DNA of 64,000 nt from an uncultured Clostridia bacterium (GTDB lineage: Bacteria > Bacillota > Clostridia > Christensenellales > DTU072), in contig CAMOOO010000002.1 of NCBI GenBank assembly GCA_946621465.1, positions 186,001 to 250,000 on the forward strand. Direction: 5' to 3'. This document shows, piece after piece, positions 36,179-47,619 of the stretch (its first letter is position 1; every line of letters begins with the position of its first letter). Both the position numbers and the translations under genes were made by a program. Under the pieces are notes generated by a model, which was not told where the DNA came from, ran no database searches, and saw only the letters and a program-made list of their open reading frames with translations.

Positions 36179-36235
36179 CGCGCGCCCCTACACGCGCCCC
36201 TGCACGCGCCCTTGCGCGCGCTGTCGCGCGCGTTC
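36179..36235. repeat. GC-rich 12-bp tandem repeats
   Basis: Three copies of a CACGCGCCCCTG-like 12-mer, then GCGCGCG and CGCGCGC as an inverted pair. The stretch is almost pure GC in an AT-rich gap between the ECF promoter and the gyrB promoter. Confidence 0.7.
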
Positions 36236-36259
36236 TTATAAAATAGTTTAATATTTTTA

Positions 36260-36288
36260 TTGACATTATTATAAATATTATGTAAAAT
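36260..36288 (+). promoter_or_regulatory. gyrB promoter
   Basis: TTGACA (36260-36265), 17-bp spacer, TAAAAT (36283-36288), in a very AT-rich stretch. The start codon follows at 36347 with a GAGGAG site. Confidence 0.7.
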
Positions 36289-36334
36289 ATATTTTATAGT
36301 GATTTAATATCCACAACTATCAATAAAAAAGTGA

Positions 36335-38248
<1,914 letters not shown>

Positions 38249-38261
38249 TGCGGAGGAAAAA

Positions 38262-40850
38262 ATGGCTACGAAAAATAACGGAATGGATATCAATAATATA
38301 AAAGAGATTTTGGCAAAGACCAGGATCATCCCGGTCAATATCACCGAGCAGATGAAGACCTGCTTTATCAGCTACGCCATGGCGGTCAACGTCAGCCGTG
38401 CCATCCCCGACGTTCGCGACGGAATGAAACCGGTTCAACGCCGTATCCTGTTCGCCATGAACGACATGGGTAACACCTACGACAAGCCCACCCGTAAATG
38501 CGCTCGTATCGTCGGTGAAGTCATGGGTAAATATCACCCCCACGGCGACAGCTCCGTTTACGACGCTCTGGTGCGTCTTGCGCAAGGGTTCTCCATCAAC
38601 GTCCCCCTCGTGGACGGACAGGGGAACTTCGGTACCGTCGACGGCGACCCGCCGGCAGCTCAACGTTATACCGAGGCGCGTCTTTCCAAAATCGCAGGAG
38701 AAATGCTCCGTGACATCGACAAAGAAACGGTAGACTTCTACCCCAACTTCGACGACACGCTCATGCAGCCTGCCGTTCTCCCCTCTCGTTTTCCCAACTT
38801 GCTTGTCAACGGTAGCGAGGGTATCGCCGTCGGTATGGCGACATCAATCCCACCGCACAACCTCAACGAGGTTTGCCAGGCGACCATCGCCCTGATGGAC
38901 AACCCCGACATCACCATCGAAGAACTGATGCAGATCATCCCCTGCCCCGACTACCCGACGGGCGGCCTTATTATGGGAAGAGAGGCGATCCGTCAGGCGT
39001 ACATGACCGGACACGGCGGTATCGTCATCCGCGGTCGTACGGAGATAGAAGAAGCAAACAACCACGAACGCATCATCGTCACGCAAATCCCCTACCAGGT
39101 CAACAAAGCCATGCTGATCAAAGATATGGCGGACCAGGTCCGTGATAAAAGAATCGAGGGTATCTCCGATATCCGCGACGAATCCGACCGCTTCGGTATG
39201 CGTATCGTCATCGAGATTAAACGCGACGCTAACGCGCAGGTCGTCCTCAATACCCTTTTTAAACAAACAAATCTGCAGATTTCTACCGGCATCAACTTCC
39301 TTGCTTTGGTCAGAGGCACACCGACCGTCCTCAACCTCAAACAGATCCTCTCCGAATACGTCTCCCACCAGGTGGACGTCGTAGAAAGAAGAACTCGTTT
39401 CAACCTGCGTAAAGCGGAGGAAAGAGAACACCTGTTGCAAGGTCTCGTGATCGCACAAGCCAACATTGACGAAGTGGTGGAGATCATCAAAAAATCCCGC
39501 GAAAGAGTGGACGCGATCAATACCCTCATGGAGCGGTTCTTACTGTCCGAGAAACAAGCCAACGCCATCCTCGATATGAGACTGGCGCGTTTGACCGGAC
39601 TGGAAGTAGATAAGCTGAAAAACGAACTTGCCGAACTGGAAATCACCATTGCCGATCTGAAAGACATCCTGCAAAAGCCGGAGAGAGTCCGCGCTATCAT
39701 CCGCGACGAACTGACCGAGATCGACAACACCTACGGCGTACCGAGAAGAAGCGAACTCAGCTACGACGCCAGCGACATCGACATCGAAGACCTGATCGTA
39801 AAAGAGGACGTAGTCATCTCCATGACCAACCAGGGTTACATCAAGCGTATCCCCGTTTCCGAATACAAAGCGCAGAATCGCGGCGGATTCGGCGTCACCG
39901 CTCATAAGACCAAAGAAGAAGACTGGGTCAAAAAGATGTTCGTCTGCAACTCTCACGACCGCATCCTGTTCTTCAGTAACCGCGGCAAGGCGTACGCACT
40001 CAAAGCCTATGGCATCCCCGAAGCGACGAAGACGAGCAAAGGCCGCGCCATCGTCAACGTACTGCCCCTTGATAACGAAGAACGCATAACCGCATTCCTG
40101 CCCCTCACCGAGTCAGGAGAAGGGTATATCATGATGGTCACTAAGAAAGGTCTCATCCGTAAGAGCGAGATCTCCGAGTTCGATTCCGTCCGTAACAACG
40201 GTAAGCTCGCCATCAGTCTGAGCGAAGGCGACGAGCTGATCGAAGTAGAGGCGACAACGGGCGAAAGTGACATTTTGGTAGCCTCACACAAAGGAAAATG
40301 TATCCGATTCTCCGAAAAAGACGTTCGTCGTACCGGCAGAGGAAGCCAGGGCGTACGCAGTATAAAACTGGATGACGACGACTATTTGGTGGATATGGCG
40401 ATCATCGACGAAAACAAGAGAGTGGTCACCATCAGTGAAAAAGGCTTCGGCAAACGCACCGTCTGCGACGAGTTCCGTCGTCAAGGCAGAGGCGGCAAAG
40501 GTATCAAAGCCGGAAACTTCAACGATAAAACGGGACTGCTTGTCAACATGAAGATGGTAAGCGAGGACGAGGACCTTATCTTAATCGCCGACAACGGCAC
40601 CATGATCCGTATCCTTGCCAGCCAGATCAGCGAGATCGGCAGAAACACCAAAGGCGTCACCATTATGAAACTGAGAGGCTCGGCAAAAGTCGTCGCTATG
40701 GCACAAACCATGCACGACGACGAAGCGGAGTTCGACGAAGTAGAAGTGGACGAAGCGGCATTAAAAGAGGCGCAGGCAGAAGCAGCCAGCGCTCCGGCGG
40801 AACCGGAAGAGACCGCCGACGAAACGTCGACCGAAACCACAGAAGAATAA
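38262..40850 (+). CDS. gyrA: DNA gyrase subunit A
   Basis: Breakage-reunion subunit, 862 residues. Active-site Tyr in AAQRYTEAR. The quinolone-determining region HPHGDSSVYDALVRLAQ has Ser and Asp at the two key positions, the sensitive-type residues. Six-bladed C-terminal wrapping domain is present, with the GyrA-box position reading QNRGGFG instead of QRRGGKG; a later QGRGGKG matches better. The C-terminal tail is Ala/Glu/Thr-rich and acidic. CGGAGG precedes the ATG, 13 bp after gyrB, and a strong terminator follows. Confidence 0.97.
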   Translation: MATKNNGMDINNIKEILAKTRIIPVNITEQMKTCFISYAMAVNVSRAIPDVRDGMKPVQRRILFAMNDMGNTYDKPTRKCARIVGEVMGKYHPHGDSSVYDALVRLAQGFSINVPLVDGQGNFGTVDGDPPAAQRYTEARLSKIAGEMLRDIDKETVDFYPNFDDTLMQPAVLPSRFPNLLVNGSEGIAVGMATSIPPHNLNEVCQATIALMDNPDITIEELMQIIPCPDYPTGGLIMGREAIRQAYMTGHGGIVIRGRTEIEEANNHERIIVTQIPYQVNKAMLIKDMADQVRDKRIEGISDIRDESDRFGMRIVIEIKRDANAQVVLNTLFKQTNLQISTGINFLALVRGTPTVLNLKQILSEYVSHQVDVVERRTRFNLRKAEEREHLLQGLVIAQANIDEVVEIIKKSRERVDAINTLMERFLLSEKQANAILDMRLARLTGLEVDKLKNELAELEITIADLKDILQKPERVRAIIRDELTEIDNTYGVPRRSELSYDASDIDIEDLIVKEDVVISMTNQGYIKRIPVSEYKAQNRGGFGVTAHKTKEEDWVKKMFVCNSHDRILFFSNRGKAYALKAYGIPEATKTSKGRAIVNVLPLDNEERITAFLPLTESGEGYIMMVTKKGLIRKSEISEFDSVRNNGKLAISLSEGDELIEVEATTGESDILVASHKGKCIRFSEKDVRRTGRGSQGVRSIKLDDDDYLVDMAIIDENKRVVTISEKGFGKRTVCDEFRRQGRGGKGIKAGNFNDKTGLLVNMKMVSEDEDLILIADNGTMIRILASQISEIGRNTKGVTIMKLRGSAKVVAMAQTMHDDEAEFDEVEVDEAALKEAQAEAASAPAEPEETADETSTETTEE

Positions 40851-40873
40851 TTCTTTAATCGGTTTTAAAGATG

Positions 40874-40915
40874 AGGGAAAAGGTTTATCGATGAGATGAT
40901 CTTTTCCCTTTTTTT
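40874..40915 (+). terminator. Intrinsic terminator of gyrBA
   Basis: AGGGAAAAG (40874-40882) pairs with CTTTTCCCT (40901-40909), followed by a T-run. Confidence 0.85.
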
Positions 40916-40956
40916 GTGAGAATAACCCGGTTTTTTTATAGATATCATTTTTTCTC

Positions 40957-40985
40957 TTGAAAAAAGAAGTATGATTATTTATAAT
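40957..40985 (+). promoter_or_regulatory. Promoter of the lipid kinase-GH31-esterase operon
   Basis: TTGAAA (40957-40962), 17-bp spacer, TATAAT (40980-40985). The first start codon is at 41020 with AGGAGA before it. Confidence 0.75.
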
Positions 40986-41019
40986 AAAAGAAGATATAAC
41001 TACTAGTAGGAGATATATT

Positions 41020-41916
41020 ATGAACTATCATATTATCGTCAATCCGCTCGCCGGCAAAGGCCAGGGTAAAAAGGCTCTTCGCGCAGTCGAAACGGTCCTC
41101 ACCGGGAAACAGATCGAGTACGAAGTCCACATAACCGAGGCTCCCGGACACGGAACGGAAATAGCGAGAGAACTCTCTAAACAGCCGGATACCGTCATCA
41201 TCGCCATGGGCGGAGACGGGTCTTGCAGCGAGGTCCTCAATGGTATAGAGAATTTCGACAACGTTACCTTAGGTTTTATTCCCTGCGGCACCGGGAACGA
41301 CTATTCTCATGCCTGCGGCATCCCAAGCGATTATACAAAAGCCGTTAATTTGATTTTGGAAGGCGAGGTCGGGTATACCGACTTCTTGGAGGTAAACGAC
41401 AGAAGATGCCTCAATATCTGCGGCGCCGGCATGGACGTAGACGTTTTGGTCAGGTATTCGACGATGAAGCACTTTAAAGGTAAGCTGAAGTACCTTGCCA
41501 GCCTCATCGACACCCTTTTGCACCTGCGTTTCCATAAAATAAAACTGATAAAAGAGGACGGAACGGAAGAAGAACACAGCGTCTTCCTCGTTTCTTTGTG
41601 TAACGGCAAGTATATCGGCGGTGGCATGGCGATCAGCCCCAATTCCGTTACCAACGACGGTATTATGGACGTCGTAGTCGTTAATGAAATAAAACCTTCA
41701 AAGGTTTTGGGGCTGCTCCTGAAATTTTTACGCGGCGGAAAACACATCAATATGCCCTGCACCGAGGTTCTTCATTGCAAAACGGCCGGCATCGAAATTC
41801 TGGACGACGCAAAAATTCAGATCGACGGCGAAGTTCTGGACAACAAGATCCTCAACTGCCGTATCGTCAGCGGAAAGCTGAAAACTTTTTTCCCGAAAAC
41901 AAAGAAAAAGGAATAG
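41020..41916 (+). CDS. Diacylglycerol kinase-family lipid kinase
   Basis: A 298-residue soluble kinase of the DagK/YegS/sphingosine-kinase family. NPLAGKG, then GGDGS in IIAMGGDGSCSEVLNG and FIPCGTGNDYSHACG are the nucleotide and catalytic motifs. Likely phosphorylates diacylglycerol or a related lipid in the inner leaflet. First gene of a three-gene operon; GH31 starts 4 bp after its stop. The pairing with a glycosidase and an esterase could point to glycolipid turnover, but that is inference. Confidence 0.9.
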   Translation: MNYHIIVNPLAGKGQGKKALRAVETVLTGKQIEYEVHITEAPGHGTEIARELSKQPDTVIIAMGGDGSCSEVLNGIENFDNVTLGFIPCGTGNDYSHACGIPSDYTKAVNLILEGEVGYTDFLEVNDRRCLNICGAGMDVDVLVRYSTMKHFKGKLKYLASLIDTLLHLRFHKIKLIKEDGTEEEHSVFLVSLCNGKYIGGGMAISPNSVTNDGIMDVVVVNEIKPSKVLGLLLKFLRGGKHINMPCTEVLHCKTAGIEILDDAKIQIDGEVLDNKILNCRIVSGKLKTFFPKTKKKE

Positions 41917-41919
41917 AAA

Positions 41920-44271
41920 ATGCCTCTACATGAACATCTGATCGTAAAAACGATGCCGAAAGCCCACCCAGATAACATCATCGTCGGAAAGGGCTACCGC
42001 ATCACCGTTCTGACCGAACGTCTGCTCCGCGTGGAAAAACAAAAAAAAGAGATCTTTTGCGACGAAGCGACGCAATATGTGCGAAACAGGAACTTTCCTC
42101 CCGTTAAATTCACGGCGGAACGTTCCGGACGCATGATGCTGATAACTACCAGATGGGCTAAATTCTACTTCGATCCCTTTTCAAAAGACATTTCATCCGT
42201 CTTTCTCAACGGAAGATGGGTTTTTACCAATCACGCCAAAAACTTCGGCGGTACCTGCCGCACGCTGGATAACAGCGTAGGTAGGGTGTCGATAGGCGAC
42301 GGCCTTTTGGCGGACAAAGGCGTTTCCGTAATAAAAGACGACAGTCTTTGCCTTATTGACGGAGAGGTTAAGCCGCGTAAAGCAAAAGAAGAGGACGTCT
42401 ATATTTTCGCATACGGCAGAAACTACCGCGACGCTCTGTCCGATTTCTTCTTTATGACCGGAGAGGTACCTTTCCTTCCTCGTTACGTTCTCGGTAACTG
42501 GTGGAGTAGATATCACGCCTATACCCAAGAAGAATATCTGGATCTCATGGATAAATTCGCCGAGGAAAAACTGCCTTTTACCGTGGCGACCGTCGATATG
42601 GATTGGCACTGGGTCAAAATAAAGAACAAGTTCCCGAACGTGGACTACGGCAAGTGCAGTTTTCAGGGTCCCGGCTGGACGGGGTACAGTTGGAACACTG
42701 ACCTGTTCCCCGATCATAAAGCCTTTTTGGACGAACTACATAAAAGGAATATGCACGTCACCCTCAACCTGCACCCTGCCAGCGGCGTCAGGTGTTTTGA
42801 GGACAGGTACGAAGAAATGGCGACGAAAATGGGCATCGACCCCAAAACAAAACGTCCCGTTCCCTTCGACATTACCGACCCCGATTATATCAATAATTAT
42901 TTCGACGTACTTCATCACCCGATGGAAGAGGAAGGGGTGGACTTTTGGTGGATCGACTGGCAACAGGGCAAAAAGACAAAAATTAAGGGTCTGGATCCGC
43001 TGTGGTCACTCAATCACTATCATTACCTTGACAGCGCGCGCGACGGAAAACGCGGACTCATTCTCTCCCGTTACTGCGGCGTAGGCTCCCACAGGTATCC
43101 TCTCGGTTTTTCCGGAGACACCTTTACCAGGTGGAGTTGTTTACGCTTCCAACCGGAGTTTACCAACAAGGCGGCGAACATCGGCTACGGCTGGTGGAGC
43201 CACGATATCGGCGGCCATACTATGGGCTTTACCGATGACGAAATGTATATCCGCTGGTGCCAGTACGGAACGTTCAGTCCCATTAACCGCCTCCATTCCA
43301 CCAGAAATGAATTGCAGGCAAAAGAACCCTGGAAGCACTCCGAACAGGCGCGCAGAATCATCTCCGATTTTTTGCGTCTGCGTCACGCTCTTATCCCCTA
43401 TCTCTACACCGAAAACTACCGCGCCCACACGACCGGACGTTCCCTTTGTGAACCGATGTATATGGACTATGGTAAAAAGAAAGGAGCATATACGGTTCCC
43501 AATGAGTATACTTTTGGAACCCAATTGATAGTTTCTCCCATTGTTACTAAAAGCAAGAAATGTATGAATATGGCGCAGTCGAAGGTGTGGCTCCCGGAGG
43601 GGTATTTTACCGATATCTTTACCGGACGGCGGTATAAAGGCGGTGTTACTTTTAAGGCCTTCCGCGATTCGGAATACTATCCTGTCTTTGCGAAAGAGGG
43701 AGCTATCATTCCTCTCTCCGGAGACGAAGGAAACGATTGCGGCAATCCGAAACTTCTTAAACTATGGATCTATCGCGGAAAAGGCGAATACACTCTTTAC
43801 GAGGACGACGGCATTTCCGAGCAGTATAAATCGGGACGGTTTGCTACGACGACCTTCTCCGTAAGTAAGCAGAAAGGCGACCTGACTTTTGTCATCCAAC
43901 CGGTCGAAGGTGATAAAGAGTTACTCCCGAAAGGTAGAAAGATCGTCCTTTGTTTTAAGGACGTCAAATCGGGAGAAGTGACGATCAACGGTAAGACCGT
44001 TCCGTTTGCTAACGAAATAACTATCGACTACGACCCGAGTAAAAAGACGGAAGTTGTCATTCGTTCTTATATACCTACCGACAACGGCGATCCTATCGAG
44101 AATGCAAAAATCATCCTCAGCCGCTATCAAAAGTCCAACCACAGAAAAATGCTATATTATCTGCCGATAGCCGGGAAAAAGACGCCGGAAGAGTACGCTA
44201 AAGCCGTTCAACGTCAGATTTTATTCCCGAAAGCCCTTCGGGAGGCCGTAAAAGAAGTATTTTTACCGTAA
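41920..44271 (+). CDS. Glycoside hydrolase family 31 alpha-glycosidase
   Basis: A 783-residue GH31 enzyme. The nucleophile Asp lies in WWIDWQQG (near residue 346), and the acid/base Asp in FSGDTFTRW (near residue 400). Other marks are VATVDMDWHW, GYGWWSHDIGGH and the C-terminal beta domains (YTLYEDDG). No signal peptide, so it acts on imported sugar. Substrate (alpha-glucoside or alpha-xyloside) cannot be fixed from motifs. Translation start ATG at 41920 follows the kinase stop by 4 bp; GGAATAG is a weak ribosome site, so coupling is likely. Confidence 0.9.
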   Translation: MPLHEHLIVKTMPKAHPDNIIVGKGYRITVLTERLLRVEKQKKEIFCDEATQYVRNRNFPPVKFTAERSGRMMLITTRWAKFYFDPFSKDISSVFLNGRWVFTNHAKNFGGTCRTLDNSVGRVSIGDGLLADKGVSVIKDDSLCLIDGEVKPRKAKEEDVYIFAYGRNYRDALSDFFFMTGEVPFLPRYVLGNWWSRYHAYTQEEYLDLMDKFAEEKLPFTVATVDMDWHWVKIKNKFPNVDYGKCSFQGPGWTGYSWNTDLFPDHKAFLDELHKRNMHVTLNLHPASGVRCFEDRYEEMATKMGIDPKTKRPVPFDITDPDYINNYFDVLHHPMEEEGVDFWWIDWQQGKKTKIKGLDPLWSLNHYHYLDSARDGKRGLILSRYCGVGSHRYPLGFSGDTFTRWSCLRFQPEFTNKAANIGYGWWSHDIGGHTMGFTDDEMYIRWCQYGTFSPINRLHSTRNELQAKEPWKHSEQARRIISDFLRLRHALIPYLYTENYRAHTTGRSLCEPMYMDYGKKKGAYTVPNEYTFGTQLIVSPIVTKSKKCMNMAQSKVWLPEGYFTDIFTGRRYKGGVTFKAFRDSEYYPVFAKEGAIIPLSGDEGNDCGNPKLLKLWIYRGKGEYTLYEDDGISEQYKSGRFATTTFSVSKQKGDLTFVIQPVEGDKELLPKGRKIVLCFKDVKSGEVTINGKTVPFANEITIDYDPSKKTEVVIRSYIPTDNGDPIENAKIILSRYQKSNHRKMLYYLPIAGKKTPEEYAKAVQRQILFPKALREAVKEVFLP

Positions 44272-44286
44272 TCAGGAGGTTATCGT

Positions 44287-45216
44287 ATGTCAGGAATGGG
44301 AAAATTGCTCACTGCGTTTATGAGCAAAATCATGGTGTTTAATCCGGAGAAAAACAAGGATGTATTAAACAGCACCCTGAAACTGGGTATGGACGGTCCC
44401 TTTCTCACCCCCATCGGATACGAATGGAAAAAGTTTAAGATCGGGTCCGTGCCTTGCGAATCTTTTCAAAAGAAAGGCGCTGCGCCTAAAAAAGCCGTCT
44501 TTATGTTGCATGGCGGCGGATATATCGGCGCACTGGGTAACATTTACAGAAAATATTCGAAACTCCTCGTTGACGCCACCGGCGCAAAGGTTTATATGGT
44601 GGACTACCGCGTTGCTCCCGAACATCTCTATCCTTCCGCTCTCGAAGACGCGGTAGAATGTTGGAACGCCGTAGAAGAGGAATACACAGCGAATAACGTG
44701 ATCGTAATCGGCGATAGCGCCGGCGGTAACCTTTCTCTCGTCCTGATGCAAAAGCTCCGCGACGAAGGGCGTCCCATGCCACGCGCCGCCGTACTCATTT
44801 CTCCCTGGTGCGATATGCTCGCCGCAGGAAAGAGCTATACGGAAAACTACCCCTACGACGTCATGTTCGGTTATAAAGATAAACAGTTCGACGAGACTCT
44901 GCGCGCGGAAATGCTGGCAAGTGATATCTTCTATTACTTCCGCAATGAGAAAGACAGATCCGACCCCTACATCAGTCCCGTATACGGACACTACGAGGGA
45001 TTCCCCGAGTGTTTGTTTACCGTAGCGACAAATGAAATGCTCCGGAGCGATTCTGAAACCATCGTCGAAAAAATCAACGCCGCCGGCGGAAAAGCGGAAC
45101 TGTATTGCAAGCACGCCATGTTCCACGTCTACCCTATCGCCGGAAATATATGTAAAGAGTCCAAAGAAGCCAACGTCGTTATTCTCGACTTTATGAAAAG
45201 GAAGTTTTCCGAATAA
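44287..45216 (+). CDS. Alpha/beta hydrolase, HSL-type esterase (family IV)
   Basis: A 309-residue esterase/lipase. Oxyanion motif MLHGGGYIGALG, nucleophile Ser in VIGDSAGGNLS, catalytic Asp likely in DPYISPVYG, and His in AMFHVYPI. These fit the hormone-sensitive-lipase family. No signal peptide. AGGAGG precedes the ATG, 15 bp after GH31; it ends the operon with a terminator. Confidence 0.88.
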   Translation: MSGMGKLLTAFMSKIMVFNPEKNKDVLNSTLKLGMDGPFLTPIGYEWKKFKIGSVPCESFQKKGAAPKKAVFMLHGGGYIGALGNIYRKYSKLLVDATGAKVYMVDYRVAPEHLYPSALEDAVECWNAVEEEYTANNVIVIGDSAGGNLSLVLMQKLRDEGRPMPRAAVLISPWCDMLAAGKSYTENYPYDVMFGYKDKQFDETLRAEMLASDIFYYFRNEKDRSDPYISPVYGHYEGFPECLFTVATNEMLRSDSETIVEKINAAGGKAELYCKHAMFHVYPIAGNICKESKEANVVILDFMKRKFSE

Positions 45217-45329
45217 AATATACAGTCCATAATTCAGACGGTCTCTGCGGTATCTTTTTGTATATTAAAATTATAGTTTGGGGTACAAAAGTATAATTGT
45301 TAGTTGCCTTTACGACATTATTATAAAAT

Positions 45330-45362
45330 TAGGACGGCGTCCATAAAGCCGTCCTATTTTTT
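45330..45362. terminator. Bidirectional intrinsic terminator
   Basis: TAGGACGGC (45330-45338) pairs with GCCGTCCTA (45348-45356), followed by TTTTTTATTTT. It lies between the convergent esterase and spoIIE genes; on the minus strand TAATTTTA follows. Confidence 0.8.
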
Positions 45363-47544
45363 ATTTTCTGTTTTTAACGACCCTGATTACAATCGCCGTC
45401 ATATCGTCCTTTTGACCGGGCATTTTTGCCCCTTCTTCTATAATCGTATCGGCGATAACTTGCGGATTGCCCGAACGGACGAGGGAGAGCAACTCTCTCA
45501 TTTTGTTTTGGTTTATTCTGTCCGCAACGCCGTCGCTGACCATGATGACGTAGTCTCCGCCTTTCATCTTTCTATGGAGTATCTGCGGCGCGGTATCCTC
45601 TATTATTCCGATCGGCAGCGTCTCCCCTTCTATCATTTCCAGATTGCCGTCCGAAATCAGGTAGCTTTCTCTTCCGCCCTGTTTAATAAAGTCAATCGTC
45701 CCTTTCTGAACGTCGCATACCACGATATCTATCGCGCTGAAGTTTTCCTTTTTGCGTAATCCGAGAAGTTTGGTCGCGCTCCCGAAAACCGTTTTATGGT
45801 CGAACCCAGCCAGGTAGAATGATTCTATCAATTGAATGGACTCAACCGACGTTTTCTGCGCATCCTCTCCCGTTCCCATGCCGTCGGAAAGTACGAACAT
45901 AATTTTATCGTGAGATAGTTTAATTACCCGTCTGTTATCTCCGCATTCCCTCTGCGCGCTGCAAACGGCCTCGCCGTAAAGAATACCAAAGGAAGGCGCT
46001 CTTTCAAAAGTTATACTCACCGTTCCCATTTCTTCCTGCCTGTCCGTTTCCGTCAGTTCCACTCCCATAACGTCGGACAGTATGGTCTTTACCTGTCCCT
46101 TATCGGCATCCTGCTTCCGTAAAACAACCACCAGTTCTTCCTTTTCCCCGCCGTAAATAAAAATATCGTGGGCAATAACGTTCGCATATCCCAGTCTCTC
46201 TCTTATCTTCTTTTCCGTCAGTTTATCGTTTTCTATCGTTATACCTATCAATTTGGAAAGTTGTTGTAAAATATCCCTCGTCCCCTCGATTTCCGTAAGG
46301 ACCATTGTCTTCCCCTGTCGTATCCCCTGTTGCGCCTCTACGCTATTCCTGTATTTTTTGACCGCCGTATTGACTTCCGGGATGAGTTTCGGGAGTCTGA
46401 CGCATTTCTCGCTCAGCGACCTACTTATATCCATAGGAGAGGCTTTTCCGTTGTCCAAAGCTGCTGTCACCAGCTGTCTCAAACCGCTTATCTCCCTGCA
46501 TACCTCTTTCTTTTTACAACTCTGGCAAAAACCCGTTTGTACGTACTTAATAATCTCCTCTTCTTTCGGGATGACGTTTTCCTCTTTTTTTAAGATCGAC
46601 CCAATGGTATCGTATGCCTCGGCAACTTTGGTTATCTTTCTTTCTATTATCCTTCTGTCTTTATTTATTATCGTCTTAGAAGTTATTTTTTCCTCTTCTT
46701 TATATAGCGAAGGGATGAATTTATCGGGAATAAGAACGAGTAAGGCGCATAAAAGTACCGTTATTACTTCAAATATCTTTATTTTATCCATATAGTACCG
46801 GGTTGCGACAAAGCTCCCTACCATAAACGCCGCGCCGGCGTATTTATTAAAAGAAAACAGATAAAAAGAAATAAAAAGAACGGAACAATACCCGACGGGA
46901 ACAAAGGAAACAGAAACGATGCTCGCACCGATACCGTAAAATAAACACACCAGCGCAGATCTTTCTTTACCGATGACCGCCGAACCGAAAAGGATAATTA
47001 AAATGGGTATGATATAAAATAATGACAGGTCGAACGGAGTAAAAAGATATCCGCCTGCGCCGACGACGGAAAAAAAGACCATACTAAGGGCGTTTTCTAA
47101 GTGAGAAAATTTATACCTAAGCCCCCTTACCGTTATAGCGTAGGTTATTACCACGCAACCATAGAAAAACAAAACGGAAATCAAGCATCCGACCACTTGA
47201 AGAACGTATTGGTTGTATAGAAAAAATTTAATGATCTGCGAACTTAAAACAAACAGAAGTTCCGCCCATAGTTTCAATTTTTTATTAAATAAATAAAGCA
47301 GTATATAAATTACGACCGCCGGAAAAACCGATAAATAGAGATAGAGTAAATAAGGAAAGGAAAAAGAAACGACGGTGAAAGGAATAAGATAGGTAGGAAT
47401 GGTTATGTACGGCTTTTCTTTACAGTAGATAAGAGCATACAAAAAACCAATACCGAATCCGGTTATCATTACCTCTTTTTCCAGTGTCGCGAAAAACAGA
47501 AAAATAAACAGGTAGAGGATGATTTTAAATATGATTTTCTTCAT
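45361..47544 (-). CDS. spoIIE: Stage II sporulation protein E (PP2C phosphatase)
   Basis: A 727-residue membrane phosphatase that in known spore formers dephosphorylates SpoIIAA to activate sigma F in the forespore. The first about 290 residues hold roughly ten hydrophobic segments; a cytoplasmic region with CxxC...C (QSCKKKEVC) follows; the last 200 residues are PP2C with LSDGMGTGEDA, SAIDIVVCD, VSDGVADR and KDDMTAIVI metal-site motifs. No clear ribosome site before the ATG: the upstream bases read GGGTATAATG. A perfect 0A-type box lies about 67 bp upstream. It closes a run with dnaN, an unknown gene and an SDR. Confidence 0.92.
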   Translation of the reverse strand: MKKIIFKIILYLFIFLFFATLEKEVMITGFGIGFLYALIYCKEKPYITIPTYLIPFTVVSFSFPYLLYLYLSVFPAVVIYILLYLFNKKLKLWAELLFVLSSQIIKFFLYNQYVLQVVGCLISVLFFYGCVVITYAITVRGLRYKFSHLENALSMVFFSVVGAGGYLFTPFDLSLFYIIPILIILFGSAVIGKERSALVCLFYGIGASIVSVSFVPVGYCSVLFISFYLFSFNKYAGAAFMVGSFVATRYYMDKIKIFEVITVLLCALLVLIPDKFIPSLYKEEEKITSKTIINKDRRIIERKITKVAEAYDTIGSILKKEENVIPKEEEIIKYVQTGFCQSCKKKEVCREISGLRQLVTAALDNGKASPMDISRSLSEKCVRLPKLIPEVNTAVKKYRNSVEAQQGIRQGKTMVLTEIEGTRDILQQLSKLIGITIENDKLTEKKIRERLGYANVIAHDIFIYGGEKEELVVVLRKQDADKGQVKTILSDVMGVELTETDRQEEMGTVSITFERAPSFGILYGEAVCSAQRECGDNRRVIKLSHDKIMFVLSDGMGTGEDAQKTSVESIQLIESFYLAGFDHKTVFGSATKLLGLRKKENFSAIDIVVCDVQKGTIDFIKQGGRESYLISDGNLEMIEGETLPIGIIEDTAPQILHRKMKGGDYVIMVSDGVADRINQNKMRELLSLVRSGNPQVIADTIIEEGAKMPGQKDDMTAIVIRVVKNRK

Positions 47545-47610
47545 TATACCCGTATTGTACAGGTATTATTCCACGGAAAAAGGAAAAAAAATCAATGAAT
47601 AAAACTACTT

Positions 47611-47618
47611 TTGTCGAA
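47611..47618 (+). promoter_or_regulatory. Spo0A-type box upstream of spoIIE
   Basis: TTGTCGAA matches the consensus 0A box exactly. It is about 67 bp upstream of the spoIIE start and touches the end of the SDR gene. In known spore formers spoIIE is activated by Spo0A-P, which fits. Confidence 0.55.
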
Positions 47619-47619
47619 A

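Noticed and set aside
45304..45759. 151-codon plus-strand frame opposite the spoIIE end
   Set aside because: It spans a terminator and is antisense to the PP2C domain.
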